A stretch of DNA of 64,000 nucleotides from Kalymmatonema hyalinum WJT4-NPBG1 (GCA_019359075.1 JAHHIB010000033.1:1-64000), one strand, 5' to 3'; shown: positions 16,932 through 27,058, counted from the stretch's first letter. Numbers and translations: made by a program. The notes: generated by a model not told the origin, from the letters alone.

Positions 16932-17897
16932 ATGTCACAGCATAATTCTGTCAAGATAACTGATGTTGAAGCCGCCGCCAAGCGTTTGGCTGGTATTGCG
17001 CACCACACTCCTGTTCTTACCTCAACAACTGTCAACAAACGCACCAATAGCCAAGTGTTTTTCAAGTGCGAGAACTTCCAGCGCACGGGCTCTTTTAAGT
17101 TTAGAGGCGCATATAATGCACTGTCACAGTTATCTGAAGAACAAAAGCAAAAAGGCGTTTTGACGTTTTCATCAGGGAATCATGCTCAAGGAATAGCACT
17201 TGCTGGACAACTGCTAAAAATTCCTACCACTATTGCTATGCCTGATGACGCCCCAGCTGTGAAGCTAGCAGCAACGCGTGGGTATGGCGCTGAAGTCATT
17301 TTGTATAACCGCAAGCAAACAAACAGGGAAGAATTAGCCCAAACTCTAGTAACAGAGCGAGGAAGTGTGATCATTCCTCCTTATGACCATCCTCACATTG
17401 TGGCAGGACAAGGGACTACTGCCAAAGAACTTATTGAAGAAGTTGGTGAACTAGATTTGCTGCTTGTTTGTTGCGGTGGCGGTGGATTACTTTCTGGTTG
17501 TGCGATCGCAACCAAAGCCGTTTTCCCCAACTGTCGCGTGATAGGAGTAGAACCAGAACTTGCTGACGATGCGACACGCTCTTTTCACACCAAAACTCTG
17601 CAAACTGTAAATAATCCCGATACCATTGCTGACGGTGCGCGTACTCCTTATTTGGGTAAAATTACTTTCCCGTTGGTGCTGCAATATGTCGATGATATGG
17701 TTACAGTGTCTGAGGAAGCGATTGTGCGCACGATGTTCTTTTTATGGGAACGCCTCAAAATTGTCGTTGAACCGACTGGGGTGTTAGCTGCTGCGGCTTT
17801 GTTGGAAGGAGTTGTGAAGGCACCGGGGGCTAGAATTGGGGTGATTGTCAGCGGTGGGAATGTGGATTTGGCTAAAGTCGGTCAATTGTTTTCTTGA
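16932..17897 (+). CDS. Threonine dehydratase / serine-threonine ammonia-lyase
   Basis: A 321-residue fold-type II PLP enzyme. The Schiff-base lysine is K56 in GSFKFRGA, the substrate loop is SSGNHAQG, and the phosphate-binding Gly loop is CGGGGLLSG. There is no C-terminal ACT regulatory domain, so it resembles the short catabolic threonine dehydratases and serine racemases rather than biosynthetic IlvA. It deaminates threonine to 2-oxobutyrate, or serine to pyruvate. The start at 16932 leaves a 13-base gap after the GNAT gene; a longer frame from 16890 would overlap it and adds non-family residues. Likely one operon with the GNAT gene. Confidence 0.88.
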   Translation: MSQHNSVKITDVEAAAKRLAGIAHHTPVLTSTTVNKRTNSQVFFKCENFQRTGSFKFRGAYNALSQLSEEQKQKGVLTFSSGNHAQGIALAGQLLKIPTTIAMPDDAPAVKLAATRGYGAEVILYNRKQTNREELAQTLVTERGSVIIPPYDHPHIVAGQGTTAKELIEEVGELDLLLVCCGGGGLLSGCAIATKAVFPNCRVIGVEPELADDATRSFHTKTLQTVNNPDTIADGARTPYLGKITFPLVLQYVDDMVTVSEEAIVRTMFFLWERLKIVVEPTGVLAAAALLEGVVKAPGARIGVIVSGGNVDLAKVGQLFS

Positions 17898-17961
17898 CAG
17901 TTGACGCTCCCCCTGCTCCCCTGCGGTCTTAATAATAAGTCTTTAACCGGACACGATATTA

Positions 17962-18516
17962 ATGGACAATGCTCGCCTCATCAAAATCAGCAAATATCTC
18001 AGTAAACACCTGCGCCATCAACCTGAGCGCCTTGGCATTAAACTTGCTCCAGGTGGCTGGGTTCCTGTCGATGAACTGTTAGCAGCTTGTGCCAGAAACC
18101 ATTTTCCTATTAGCCGTGAGGAACTGAATGAAGTCGTCGCAAACAACGACAAAAAACGCTTTTCCTTCGACTCTACAAGCAGTTTAATTCGTGCTAACCA
18201 AGGACATAGCGTAGAAGTTGATTTGCAATTGGAACCTGTTGTTCCTCCAGATGTGCTTTATCACGGTACAGGACACCAAGCCGTCGAGTCAATTCTGCAA
18301 ACGGGCTTATCCAAAATATCACGCCATCATGTCCATTTATCACGAGATATTGCCACAGCAAAAGCCGTTGGTGCAAGGCATGGAAAACCTGTGGTGTTTG
18401 TGGTGGATGCAGTGGGGATGTACCAAGCAGGTTACACTTTTTACTGTTCAGATAATGGTGTTTGGTTGGTAGAGTATGTGCCACCAGAGTATCTGCAAAA
18501 GTTGGCAACGGATTAA
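17962..18516 (+). CDS. kptA: RNA 2'-phosphotransferase KptA/Tpt1
   Basis: A 184-residue protein with the full KptA/Tpt1 signature: SKYLSKHLRHQP near the N-terminus, a winged-helix lobe with GGWVPVDEL, then the NAD-binding lobe with RANQGHSV, LYHGTG, SRHHVHLS and a terminal GVWLVEYVPPEYL. The conserved Arg-His-Arg-Arg set is apparently intact. In eukaryotes this enzyme removes the 2'-phosphate left by tRNA splicing, using NAD; in bacteria its substrate is uncertain because that splicing pathway is absent. Neighbours give no RNA-repair context, although it follows the dehydratase in the same direction after a 64-base spacer. Confidence 0.93.
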   Translation: MDNARLIKISKYLSKHLRHQPERLGIKLAPGGWVPVDELLAACARNHFPISREELNEVVANNDKKRFSFDSTSSLIRANQGHSVEVDLQLEPVVPPDVLYHGTGHQAVESILQTGLSKISRHHVHLSRDIATAKAVGARHGKPVVFVVDAVGMYQAGYTFYCSDNGVWLVEYVPPEYLQKLATD

Positions 18517-18537
18517 AGCCTTATGCAGGCAGCATTA

Positions 18538-19908
18538 TCAATATTCATTCCACAATAGCTCCATCAAGTACTCAGCAATCCGTTGAGAGGCTCCCGGTTT
18601 CCCCATCCGTCGTATGCCATTTTCCGCGATCGCTTGTAGAGTGTCTGGGTTGCTGAGAAGCGATCGCACTGCAGAAGCTACCTCTACTGGCTCTTCTACT
18701 AAAATCACAGATGCTCCTAAAAGACGGCTTTGTGCTTCAGCAAAGGCATAGGTAAATTGGGGACCTTGTCCGGGAATGGTGATTGCTGGTTTGCCCAAAC
18801 CTACAAACTGTTCTGTTGCTGTTCCTGCCATTGCGATCGCCATATCTCCCAAATGCAAGCAGTCGTTATAGGCGTTTTGTGACAATATAAAATATGCATT
18901 TCTTTGCTTAAATGTCAAGGCATCTGCATCAGGAATTTGGATTGGAGGTTCAGCGTGGGGACGCCAGCCTTGAGATTCAAGAATTTGGCGGATACTTTCA
19001 AAGTGTAAACTGGGGGCGATCGCTCCCAAAAACACCACTGTTCCAGAAGTGTGTCCTACAAACTCTTGCTCTCTGAGAACAGCCATCATTGCAGATACAG
19101 CAATCATAATTTGGTGCCAGTTGGCGTATGCTTCTGGGGGACGCGAACCAGGGAGAATAGTCACAATCAAAGGTCGAGCTAATTCTTGCTTTTCGGCATC
19201 AGCACTATAAAATCTTGGACGTGGAATTGTTGGTTCCAAACCATCCATCATCGGGTTGCCTAAATCAAAAGCAGGAAGGGGCCACTTTTTCAATATCTCT
19301 GCTGTCAGCGAATCTCTAGGAAACACTGCCTTGCAACGTTGACGACTCATCAACCAACGTTCCCAAGGGTGGTAAATTGAACCGGAAAAGTTTTCCCACG
19401 ATGCCCCTCTATTTTTCCGCTTTAATAAATCAACTTCATCTCGCACGTGGTACTCTGATTTCGCCGTACCTACAAAGGCATAGTTAGCATCACTCAACCA
19501 AGCAAATAACAGTGGTAGAATATCGCCCACCGCTAAGATAGCTTTTTTGTTACCTAATTTTGACTGTGTATTTACCCACTGACGTACAGCTTTTATTTGA
19601 CTTGTGGTCAGTTGTAACAAACCACCCTGTACATCTCGTACAAACTGGCGTCCATCCATGTAAATGAAACCACCAGAGGGCATAGTACGTACCGAACCAA
19701 TCAGGCGAATATCTAAGTGTTGGTAAGCGTGTCCTTGTCCCACTAATGGCAAAGCGAAGATTTCCGGTGGGTTGGGTTGTTGCTGAAGTTCTTGCAAGAT
19801 ACGGACTGCGATGACATCCTCTCCATGTCCGTTGCTTAAAACAAGTAACCGTAGGCGAGAACTTTCTTCGGAGTTAGAGGTTAGGGGTAAAGGTGATAAT
19901 TCACTCAT
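18538..19908 (-). CDS. Lipid-A-disaccharide synthase-related protein (TIGR03492)
   Basis: A 456-residue protein with the N-terminal VLSNGHGED motif and two Rossmann-like halves of a GT-B glycosyltransferase; the C-terminal half carries AMAGTATEQFVGLGKPAI and PGQGPQFTY, expected of a nucleotide-sugar site. It matches TIGR03492, a cyanobacterial family related to LpxB but not proven to make lipid A. The ATG at 19908 is used; a TTG three codons earlier is the alternative. It is divergent from the Omp85 gene, so both envelope genes share the 150-base spacer. An outer-membrane glycolipid role is plausible inference. Confidence 0.82.
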   Translation of the reverse strand: MSELSPLPLTSNSEESSRLRLLVLSNGHGEDVIAVRILQELQQQPNPPEIFALPLVGQGHAYQHLDIRLIGSVRTMPSGGFIYMDGRQFVRDVQGGLLQLTTSQIKAVRQWVNTQSKLGNKKAILAVGDILPLLFAWLSDANYAFVGTAKSEYHVRDEVDLLKRKNRGASWENFSGSIYHPWERWLMSRQRCKAVFPRDSLTAEILKKWPLPAFDLGNPMMDGLEPTIPRPRFYSADAEKQELARPLIVTILPGSRPPEAYANWHQIMIAVSAMMAVLREQEFVGHTSGTVVFLGAIAPSLHFESIRQILESQGWRPHAEPPIQIPDADALTFKQRNAYFILSQNAYNDCLHLGDMAIAMAGTATEQFVGLGKPAITIPGQGPQFTYAFAEAQSRLLGASVILVEEPVEVASAVRSLLSNPDTLQAIAENGIRRMGKPGASQRIAEYLMELLWNEY

Positions 19909-20058
19909 GAGAAACAAAAAATTAAAAATAAGTGTCTTTTGGGGGAAGAGGAATGAATGGGGGTATAAATCGGCGCAAAGCAGGAAGTTAGTATTATCCC
20001 CATTACCTAACCTCAGTACGGAAGTACAAACTAACTCCCAGTGAATTAGGCTACTATT

Positions 20059-22191
20059 ATGCGAGTTTCTTCTGCTGCAATTTTTACTTTAGTGAGTTTG
20101 GCTACTGGCAATGCTAGTCAGCAAGCATTGGCTGCACCCTCAGATACTCCTGATCAAGCTGAAAAACCTGATAACTTAGTGGTGCCGGTGACTGAAGAAA
20201 CACCTGCACGGGTAGAGGCGATTGCACACCCGGAAACAGTAGTTATTGGACAATTCTCGCAAAAATCTGGGAGTGTGCAAAGTGGCGGGAGTCATAATTC
20301 AGTTGTGATAGCTCCCCAGAAGGACAAACAGACACGGGAACAAGAAACAGCACAAGGAGTAGGGAGAGAAATTACTTTTCCATCCTCCCCATCCTCCCCA
20401 TCCTCCTCATCCTCCTCATCCTCCCCATCCTCCCCATCTTCCCCTCCAGCTACGAACAGTGATTTAGTAGTCTCTGCTACAGAAGTGCAGATAGTCGGAG
20501 GTAATGAAGAATTGCAGCAGATCATTCGCAGTGTGATCAAAACTCAAGCTGGTGGAGAAACGAGTCAAACTCAGCTACAGAAAGATGTTACAGCAATTTT
20601 GCAGACAGGTTTATTTACGAATGCTCGTGTCAATAGCCAACCTACGCCAACTGGCTTAAGTGTAGAGTACCAAGTAGAAGCAGTGATTGTGCGTTCTCTA
20701 CAACTTTCAGGGGCTAATGCCCTGACGTATCAAGTCGCCAGGGAACGCCTTGAACCTCAAATAGGAAAAGTCATCAGCCCGAATGGTCTCAAGGAAGCAG
20801 TACAACAAATTAATAAATGGTACGCTGACAATGGTTATAAAGTTGCACGGGTGATATCTATCCAACCCGGCGCTGAAGGAATCTTGACTTTAAATGTTGC
20901 TGAAGGTGTCGTCAACGATATCAAGTTTCGTTTTGTCAATGACGAAGGCAAGCCAGTTGATGACAAAGGTCAGCCAGTCAAAGCACGCACCAAAACAGAT
21001 TTCTTGCAGCAGCAGCTGAAGCTGAAGCCAGGACAAATCTATCAAGAAAATTTGGTTAAACAAGACTTACAGCAACTGTATAAAACTGGGCTATTTCAGA
21101 ACGTTAACGTTGCTTTTGAAGGAGATGCAACAAAACTGGATGTTGTTTACGAACTCAAGGAGATAGGAGCGCGTTCTATCAATTTGGGTGGTAATTATAG
21201 CGCCGATCAGGGAATAGTAGGCACGTTAAATTATCGAGACCAGAATGTTGGCGGCGTTAACGATACTTTCGGTGTAAATGTTGAAGTGGGTGCCCGTGAC
21301 TTTCAATTTGATTCCAGGTTTACCAGTCCTTACCGGGAAACGAATCCAGACAGCTTTGGCTATAGTGTGAATGCCTTCCGCAAGCGGGGACTTTCTGACA
21401 GTTTGGATGGAGATGTCAAGCTGGCAAATGGCGACAGAGTGCGCGAAGGTCGAGTTGGGGGAAGTTTTAGCTTTCAGCAACCAATTGAGGGTTGGGATAC
21501 TTCCTTAGGACTCAACTATACCCGTGTCAGCCTTCGCGATCGCGACGGGAAAATTACCCCCACCGATGAAAAGGGGAACCCCCTGTCTTTTAGTGGTACG
21601 GGTATTGATGACTTGACGACTGTATCCTTAAGCGCCATCAAAGACGAACGGGATAATCCTTTGAATCCGACTCAAGGTTCTGTTCTCAAACTCAGTACAG
21701 AACAGTCGATTCCTATTGGTGAGGGAAACATTTCTATGAATCGCATCAAGGCAAACTACAGCCAGTTTATGCCTGTGAAGTTATTTGAGTCTAAAAACCC
21801 ACAAGTCTTTGCCTTGAATCTCCAAGCTGGTACAGTCTTGGGTGATTTACCACCTTATGAAAGCTTTAACTTGGGCGGTCCCAATTCCATACGCGGTTAC
21901 GATGGAGGTGATGTTGGCAGTGGTCGTACTTATGTGCTGGCTTCGGCAGAATATCGCTTCCCGATTATCCAGGCATTAGGAGGTGTATTCTTTGCTGATT
22001 TTGGCTCAGATTTGGGTACTGGTGAAACTGTCTTGGGAAACCCTGCGGGAGTTCGTGGTAAACCTGGTACTGGTTTTGGTTATGGGGCGGGAGTGCGCTT
22101 TGACTCACCCTTGGGCTTGATTCGGGCTGACTTTGGGCTGAATGACCAAGGAGAAAGCCGTCTGCATTTTGGTATCGGTCAACGCTTCTAA
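20059..22191 (+). CDS. Omp85/BamA family outer-membrane assembly protein
   Basis: A 710-residue outer-membrane protein. A signal peptide (about residues 1-27, cleavage near ALA-AP) is followed by a low-complexity region, then three POTRA domains (about 142-385) and a 16-strand barrel (about 390-710) ending in Phe. Loop 6 carries SIRGYDGGD, the RGY/F motif that defines the family. Cyanobacterial Omp85 inserts barrel proteins into the outer membrane. Residues about 108-130 are a Ser/Pro tract encoded by a 9-bp tandem repeat. The protein is somewhat shorter than several cyanobacterial homologues (about 750-830), mostly in the N-terminal linker. There is no strong ribosome binding site. Confidence 0.92.
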   Translation: MRVSSAAIFTLVSLATGNASQQALAAPSDTPDQAEKPDNLVVPVTEETPARVEAIAHPETVVIGQFSQKSGSVQSGGSHNSVVIAPQKDKQTREQETAQGVGREITFPSSPSSPSSSSSSSSPSSPSSPPATNSDLVVSATEVQIVGGNEELQQIIRSVIKTQAGGETSQTQLQKDVTAILQTGLFTNARVNSQPTPTGLSVEYQVEAVIVRSLQLSGANALTYQVARERLEPQIGKVISPNGLKEAVQQINKWYADNGYKVARVISIQPGAEGILTLNVAEGVVNDIKFRFVNDEGKPVDDKGQPVKARTKTDFLQQQLKLKPGQIYQENLVKQDLQQLYKTGLFQNVNVAFEGDATKLDVVYELKEIGARSINLGGNYSADQGIVGTLNYRDQNVGGVNDTFGVNVEVGARDFQFDSRFTSPYRETNPDSFGYSVNAFRKRGLSDSLDGDVKLANGDRVREGRVGGSFSFQQPIEGWDTSLGLNYTRVSLRDRDGKITPTDEKGNPLSFSGTGIDDLTTVSLSAIKDERDNPLNPTQGSVLKLSTEQSIPIGEGNISMNRIKANYSQFMPVKLFESKNPQVFALNLQAGTVLGDLPPYESFNLGGPNSIRGYDGGDVGSGRTYVLASAEYRFPIIQALGGVFFADFGSDLGTGETVLGNPAGVRGKPGTGFGYGAGVRFDSPLGLIRADFGLNDQGESRLHFGIGQRF
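20381..20443. repeat. 9-bp tandem repeat within the Omp85 gene
   Basis: Seven copies of a CATCCTCCC / CATCCTCCT nonamer lie end to end, encoding a Ser-Ser-Pro run in the linker before the first POTRA domain. The unit is a multiple of three, so copy-number change lengthens or shortens the linker without breaking the frame. The strand is strongly pyrimidine-biased. Confidence 0.9.
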
Positions 22192-22428
22192 AAGTGCAGA
22201 ATGTCGAGTAGAGAGTGCTGAGTATATTATGGAGAAGAAAAACTTTGGAACAGTCGTCTGTGGAGTGAGGTCATTGAAGAATGCTGAGTAATGAACCAGA
22301 TTTGATATCGCTTAAGATTCACGTTAGACTCAAAACTCAAGACTGGAGCTTTGCTTTGTTTCAATCTTGAGTTTATGACGCAGTACTTATTATAGTTACT
22401 CAGCACTTCAATACTCAGGACTCCCTAT

Positions 22429-24111
22429 ATGTTAGCTGGTAAAACCTTGCAGGGTGGCAAATATAGCTTAGACCAGGAAATAGGTCGAGGTGGCTTTGGT
22501 ATTACATTCAAAGCAACTCACCACTTCTTGAATCATATAGTGGTGATTAAAACTCTCAATGAAAAGCTGCGACAGCATCCTGATTTTGTCAAGTTCTCGC
22601 GCCAATTCCAGGATGAGGCGAGACGATTGGCGACTTGTATCCACCCAAATATTGTCCGGGTGAGCGACTTTTTTATCGAAGATGGGTTGCCCTACATGGT
22701 AATGGAATATATTCCGGGTGAAACTTTGGCAGAAGCATTTGTCTTACCAGGGATGCCTTTATCAGAGGTGACAGCAATTCATTACATCCGCCAAATTGGA
22801 GCCGCTTTGCAAGTCGTGCATCAAAATGGGTTGCTGCACCGGGATGTGAAACCAGACAACATCATCCTCCGCCAAGGAACGGCTGAGGTGGTGCTGATTG
22901 ATTTTGGCATCGCACGCGAATTTAATAATGGGGTCAGACAAACTCACACAGGTATTGTTTCTGAGGGCTATTCCCCAATTGAGCAGTATATGTCGCAAGC
23001 AACCCGCACTCCTGCAACCGATATTTATGGTTTGGCTGCAACACTTTATGCACTGTTGACAGCACAAGTGCCGATACCAGCACTGCTACGCGATCGCGAA
23101 CAAATGCCTGCTCCCCGCGAGTTACAACCCTACTTAAGTGCTGCTGTCAATCAAGCCGTCATGCGTGGTATGGCAATTGAGGCTCGCTTTCGTCCACAGA
23201 CAGTGGCAGAATGGTTGGTGCTGTTACCGGGCAATAGAGATGCTACACAGCAACCAGTATTAACACAAACAGTGCCAACTGTCAATTTATCTGTCGATCC
23301 ATACCCAGATTTGCCAGCGCCTGTGGCGGCTCTGAGCAAAACGTCAACCCCTTCACCTTTGGGAAATGTCAATTTCAATAAAGTTGTCAACAAACTCTCG
23401 TCACCTAAGCTGTTTATTGCCACGGGTGTAGCCCTTGTGGCTGCTACAGCAGGTTTTGCTGTCACAAGTATAGTTACCAAAACTCAGCCACGCTCATTTC
23501 CACAACCTGTTGTAGAAAAGCGTGATGGTAACGAGGAAACACCTAAAATAAACATTACACCATTGCTTTCAACTCAAGAGAGTAACACTGCCCAGAAAGA
23601 AAATAATGCTTCGTCGCCAGTTGAATCTGCACCCACCTCCACACGGCGTAGGCGTATCCGTCGTGCTTCAACTGAAGAATCTCCCAGTCGCAATGTCACA
23701 GAAGAATCGCCTCAAACCTACTCCAGAAAATCCCGATCTCGGCGATATCAACAAGAATCCCAGGAACCTTCTCCTTCCCCTAGCACTGATTCCTCGTCGC
23801 GATTAGTTGAGCGACTACGCGCAATCCGCGAATCTCGCAGAACTTCCTCTTCACCATCTTCAGTAAATAACCCACCCTCTTCTCGTGACGCTTCTGAGTC
23901 GTCGCCCCCACCTAGCCAATCGAATAATTCTCCTGTTGTTATACCAGCACAGCCATCTACTGCGGAATCAAAGCAGTCTGATTCTCCTGCTGTAGTCGTT
24001 CCTACAGTAGAACAAGTGAAGCAAAATTCATCATCCGCTGAAACTCAAACTGAACTGCAACCCCGCAAGGAAGATAAGGAGCTGCAAAACCCACAAACTG
24101 ATAACAATTAG
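22429..24111 (+). CDS. Serine/threonine protein kinase, membrane-anchored
   Basis: A 560-residue Hanks-type kinase. Kinase domain at residues 11-270: glycine loop [12 protein letters not shown]-binding K41, catalytic HRD at 137-139 with K141, and DFG at 158-160. A linker is followed by one membrane segment near 325-347 and a long extracytoplasmic tail of Ser/Pro/Arg/Glu-rich low complexity. There is no sensor fold in the tail. Cyanobacterial kinases of this kind phosphorylate proteins in stress or envelope responses; the target here is unknown. It follows the Omp85 gene by 237 bases in the same direction, with an independent promoter possible. Confidence 0.92.
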   Translation: MLAGKTLQGGKYSLDQEIGRGGFGITFKATHHFLNHIVVIKTLNEKLRQHPDFVKFSRQFQDEARRLATCIHPNIVRVSDFFIEDGLPYMVMEYIPGETLAEAFVLPGMPLSEVTAIHYIRQIGAALQVVHQNGLLHRDVKPDNIILRQGTAEVVLIDFGIAREFNNGVRQTHTGIVSEGYSPIEQYMSQATRTPATDIYGLAATLYALLTAQVPIPALLRDREQMPAPRELQPYLSAAVNQAVMRGMAIEARFRPQTVAEWLVLLPGNRDATQQPVLTQTVPTVNLSVDPYPDLPAPVAALSKTSTPSPLGNVNFNKVVNKLSSPKLFIATGVALVAATAGFAVTSIVTKTQPRSFPQPVVEKRDGNEETPKINITPLLSTQESNTAQKENNASSPVESAPTSTRRRRIRRASTEESPSRNVTEESPQTYSRKSRSRRYQQESQEPSPSPSTDSSSRLVERLRAIRESRRTSSSPSSVNNPPSSRDASESSPPPSQSNNSPVVIPAQPSTAESKQSDSPAVVVPTVEQVKQNSSSAETQTELQPRKEDKELQNPQTDNN

Positions 24112-24127
24112 TTCATAGTTGATCATC

Positions 24128-24156
24128 AAAACTGGAAATTCCAGAGTTTTTTTTCT
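24128..24156 (+). terminator. Intrinsic terminator after the Ser/Thr kinase gene
   Basis: A short hairpin (CTGGA / TCCAG with flanking A and T runs and a small bulge) is followed by a T-tract of eight on the + strand. It lies 16 bases past the kinase stop and before the convergent SGNH hydrolase gene. Confidence 0.6.
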
Positions 24157-24187
24157 ACTAATTATTGACAATAGACTAATTGTGTGG

Positions 24188-25150
24188 TTATAGAGTGTGT
24201 TCTACCTGATGTAGTAGCGATCGCCAAACCTCATAACCTTCTGTGCTCAGATGCAATCCATCTGTGGTCAATTCTTGGCGCAAGTTTCCTTGAAAATCTG
24301 TAAACGAATCATAAAGATTTAAGTAATCAGCTTTTTCTTGTCTCGCAATCAAGGCGAGTTGATCATTAAGATGACGAATACGGGTATTTGGGATTGCGGA
24401 CAAACGAGTTGGCAGAATCGATCCGATAAAAATTATGGTTTTTGGATGAGTCTGTCGCAACTTGCGCACAATCTGGCGGTGATTGCCTAAAATGGTTTCG
24501 TCTGTCGTACCCTTCCGCAAGTCGTTAATTCCAGCCATGATATAAATCACATCCGGTCTGGTTTCACTAAAAATAGACAACCTTTTTAAAATACCATTGG
24601 AAGTCTCTCCAGATATTCCCTGATTCAGCCACAATCTACCTACAGGCAATTTTTCTCTAGGAAACCACAAACTTAAAGAATCACCCACTAGGATTCCCAA
24701 ACGATTGTCACCTTGAGTTTGAGCCATTGCTTTGGCTTCCATAGCCAATAAGCTTTTCCAATCCTCATATGTCAGTTGAGTGTTCTTCGTAGATATCAAC
24801 GATGACTTTATGCTGTCTTCTGGTAAGCTTGGATAAATCTGACCCGCTTTCAGCGCCGCTAACCTTTCGTAGTAAAGTTGGTTTCCAGATGTAATTCGCC
24901 GAGGAACGAGTTGAGTTTTTGAGCTAAGTTCCGATTCTACTGGCTTTGGCAACCAAGAGTCACTAAATTCTGGTAGAGAAATTTCTGCAGTAGAGAATAT
25001 TTTTCCACCTACATTTGGCTTTAAACCGTCTTTTAAATTCCAAAAAGCTCCACTATTTCCTAAGTTGATATTAGGCAAATGTGGAAGATCTGATGCTGGT
25101 ATTACCAATCCTGTTAACAAGCCTGCTGCCAACAGATAAAGGTCCCTCAT
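24188..25150 (-). CDS. SGNH/GDSL family hydrolase, membrane-anchored or secreted
   Basis: A 320-residue protein with an N-terminal hydrophobic segment (residues 1-20) acting as signal or anchor, a 130-residue spacer, and a C-terminal SGNH esterase/lipase domain. Catalytic blocks: GDSLSLW (nucleophile Ser), QGISGETS (Gly), MAGINDLRKG (Asn) and DGLHLS (Asp-x-x-His). The start at 25150 is set by GGAGGAGAG eight bases upstream; the frame opening at 25195 adds a segment not expected in the family. The substrate is unknown; periplasmic lipid, polysaccharide or peptidoglycan ester cleavage is possible. Confidence 0.88.
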   Translation of the reverse strand: MRDLYLLAAGLLTGLVIPASDLPHLPNINLGNSGAFWNLKDGLKPNVGGKIFSTAEISLPEFSDSWLPKPVESELSSKTQLVPRRITSGNQLYYERLAALKAGQIYPSLPEDSIKSSLISTKNTQLTYEDWKSLLAMEAKAMAQTQGDNRLGILVGDSLSLWFPREKLPVGRLWLNQGISGETSNGILKRLSIFSETRPDVIYIMAGINDLRKGTTDETILGNHRQIVRKLRQTHPKTIIFIGSILPTRLSAIPNTRIRHLNDQLALIARQEKADYLNLYDSFTDFQGNLRQELTTDGLHLSTEGYEVWRSLLHQVEHTL

Positions 25151-25524
25151 CTTTACATCTCTCCTCCATGTACTGCTTTTTTCTATTGACAGCATTAATT
25201 AGTTGAATTCAGGAAAATTTTTAAATAGTTATGTCATTATTTTTATTTATGTATCTATTTCTGTAAAGCTTGGCGGCATTGCATTTATAATCTCTTCAAG
25301 GTTTTTGCATATTGCTTATAGCAATTTTCATTGTTGTCAAAAACTAAGGAGCGTCACCTAATGTGGTACGGCATACAGCAAGCAGGTTGTTGTGTATGAA
25401 TCTATACGGAATTAGGTTTGTCGTGAAGGCGATCGCCGTAAGCCTAGCGGCATCGCAGGAAAGGCGGACCTTTGCCCATCGCTTTGTGTGTCGTCAAGTA
25501 TAGCAAACCAGAACTTGTAGTACT
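25151..25524. other. Intergenic region with a HIP1-containing repeat
   Basis: About 370 bases, AT-rich near the hydrolase gene. Positions 25425-25500 contain a repeat-like block with GGCGATCGCC, GCCTAGCGGCATCGC and AAAGGCGGACCTTTG. No gene or RNA is evident. Confidence 0.4.
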
Positions 25525-26433
25525 TCAGGAATCTTCAAATCGGTAACGACTACCGATAATATAATCCTCATTGATTTCAAACGAAATCCATCGGCGTTGT
25601 AAGATTTCTGCAACGAAACCCGTTGTGTTGGAACCTGCGAATGGATCTAAAACAATATCACCTTCATCAGTCAAAAATTTGATGAAGAATTGTGCAAAAC
25701 CTTGAGGAAAACGTGCAGGATGTGGTTTAATTCCTGCAGCTTTACAGCGACGCAAGTAAGCACTATTGGATTCTGTATTCGCGATTTCTAGTAAATTTGG
25801 TGGAATAGCGCCGTTATTATCCTTCTGAAATTTGTCAGAAATATCGTGACCACTAGGACGTATTTTTGCTTTATAGCCATTTTTAAGTAATTGCTTCATA
25901 CTTTGGCTATATGGCTTTAAAACTTTTCTATTGTCGGCTTTGGGGTGAGGCGTTTTGGACAACCACCAAACCACATTCACTGAATCTTTAACACGAATCC
26001 GCCTAATTGTGACCCATTCAGCAGGTGTTGGGAGTCGTGCTGGATTATAGTGATAAAATTCTTGAGCGAGAAAAAAACCGACTTCCTTACACAATCTCAC
26101 TAAAAGCTCATATTGGTAGATACTTCGTACAGGATGACCAGGAAGATAAGCTCCACCTAAATCTAAAATAAATGAGCCATTTTCTGCTAGAACTCTTTTA
26201 AATTCGTAAGCAAAAGGTAGAAACCATTCTATATATTTTTCTGCACTTTCGTTGCCGTATTCTTTTTGGCGTGTGAGTGCAAATGGAGGAGAAGTGATGA
26301 TTAAGTTAATGCTGTTGTCTTCGAGAAATTGAAGTAATTTTAGGCTATCACCTAAATATACAGAGCCGTTTTTTTGAGAATAGTAAGGCGTAAAATCTAG
26401 TATTTTTTCTTGTGTTTGTTGTTCTTCTATCAA
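25525..26433 (-). CDS. Solitary DNA methyltransferase, probably N4-cytosine type
   Basis: A 302-residue beta-class amino-methyltransferase: the catalytic motif IV TSPPF (residues 47-51) comes first and the AdoMet motif DPFAGSNTTG (from about 263) is near the C-terminus. The TSPPF form rather than DPPY points to N4-cytosine methylation, by family rule. The start is a TTG at 26433, because an in-frame stop lies two codons upstream and no ATG is available. No restriction enzyme gene is beside it, so it is an orphan; cyanobacteria carry a conserved orphan GG(m4C)C methyltransferase of this size, and this may be its orthologue, which I cannot verify. The toxin gene lies 42 bases upstream. Confidence 0.82.
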   Translation of the reverse strand: MIEEQQTQEKILDFTPYYSQKNGSVYLGDSLKLLQFLEDNSINLIITSPPFALTRQKEYGNESAEKYIEWFLPFAYEFKRVLAENGSFILDLGGAYLPGHPVRSIYQYELLVRLCKEVGFFLAQEFYHYNPARLPTPAEWVTIRRIRVKDSVNVVWWLSKTPHPKADNRKVLKPYSQSMKQLLKNGYKAKIRPSGHDISDKFQKDNNGAIPPNLLEIANTESNSAYLRRCKAAGIKPHPARFPQGFAQFFIKFLTDEGDIVLDPFAGSNTTGFVAEILQRRWISFEINEDYIIGSRYRFEDS

Positions 26434-26475
26434 AAGTTATAACTAGGTGACAATTTAATTATAAAAATAACAGCG

Positions 26476-26823
26476 TCATGTCAGTTCAAAAGCTTGAATC
26501 ATTACTATGTTCAACTGGCGTATTTGACCATCTCCCAATTTACCTAAACGTCTGCTAATTAGTCTACGCTCTATGGTCATTATTCGAGTCACTTTAACTC
26601 GGGAGGAAACTTTTAATCCAGTAGCCGCAAAATCTGGGTCAGAAGCATCTAAAATAAATTCCTCCGGACTAAGACTAATGATATTTTGAGACGAAATAAA
26701 ACATAAAGTGACATCATTCCCAGTAGAGTCTACCCATAAAACCAAAGCCGGACGCAGCTTTGTTCCACTCAAGTCTGTGAACGGAAACGGAACTAAGACA
26801 ATATCTCCTTTTTGAAGGGACAT
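26476..26823 (-). CDS. PemK/MazF family toxin of a type II TA system
   Basis: A 115-residue protein with the PemK/MazF start (KGDIVLVPFPFTDLSGTKLR) and the central RPALVL and later SRVKVTRIMTIE segments. Family members are ribosome-dependent or free mRNA endoribonucleases. The ATG shares a base with the antitoxin stop (TAATG), so translation is coupled and the antitoxin is made first, as usual for TA modules. The conserved Arg of the RPAL motif and the Ser/Thr region look intact, so the toxin is probably active. Confidence 0.9.
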   Translation of the reverse strand: MSLQKGDIVLVPFPFTDLSGTKLRPALVLWVDSTGNDVTLCFISSQNIISLSPEEFILDASDPDFAATGLKVSSRVKVTRIMTIERRLISRRLGKLGDGQIRQLNIVMIQAFELT

Positions 26824-27029
26824 TAAATAGGTTCTCCATCTTCAAGAGTATATAAGTCTGGTTCATGATATAGAAAATCAAATGCTTTACCATACTGTGC
26901 AAGTTGCGTTAAGTCGTGGGTTGATGGATATGAGCTATCAAAAAATAGCTTTTCTTCTAAGAGGGAGCGTTCTTCTTCCGAAAGAGATAAGATGACTTTT
27001 ACTAGTGATTCAACAAGTTTAGTATTCAT
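26823..27029 (-). CDS. Antitoxin of the PemK/MazF-type pair
   Basis: A 68-residue acidic protein from the ATG at 27029 (a GTG at 27053 would add eight residues). A predicted helix with LSEEERSLLEEKL is followed by a Tyr/Asp/Glu-rich C-terminal tail, as expected for an intrinsically disordered toxin-binding segment. I do not recognise a DNA-binding fold in it with confidence. Its identity as antitoxin rests on position (directly upstream, overlapping by one base) and composition. Confidence 0.75.
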   Translation of the reverse strand: MNTKLVESLVKVILSLSEEERSLLEEKLFFDSSYPSTHDLTQLAQYGKAFDFLYHEPDLYTLEDGEPI

Positions 27030-27058
27030 ATTCAGTGTCAAATATTTTGCCACATCAA

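Noticed and set aside
25525-26823. A restriction-modification system formed by the methyltransferase and its neighbour
   Set aside because: The neighbour is a PemK/MazF-type toxin with its own antitoxin; no endonuclease-like gene is adjacent.
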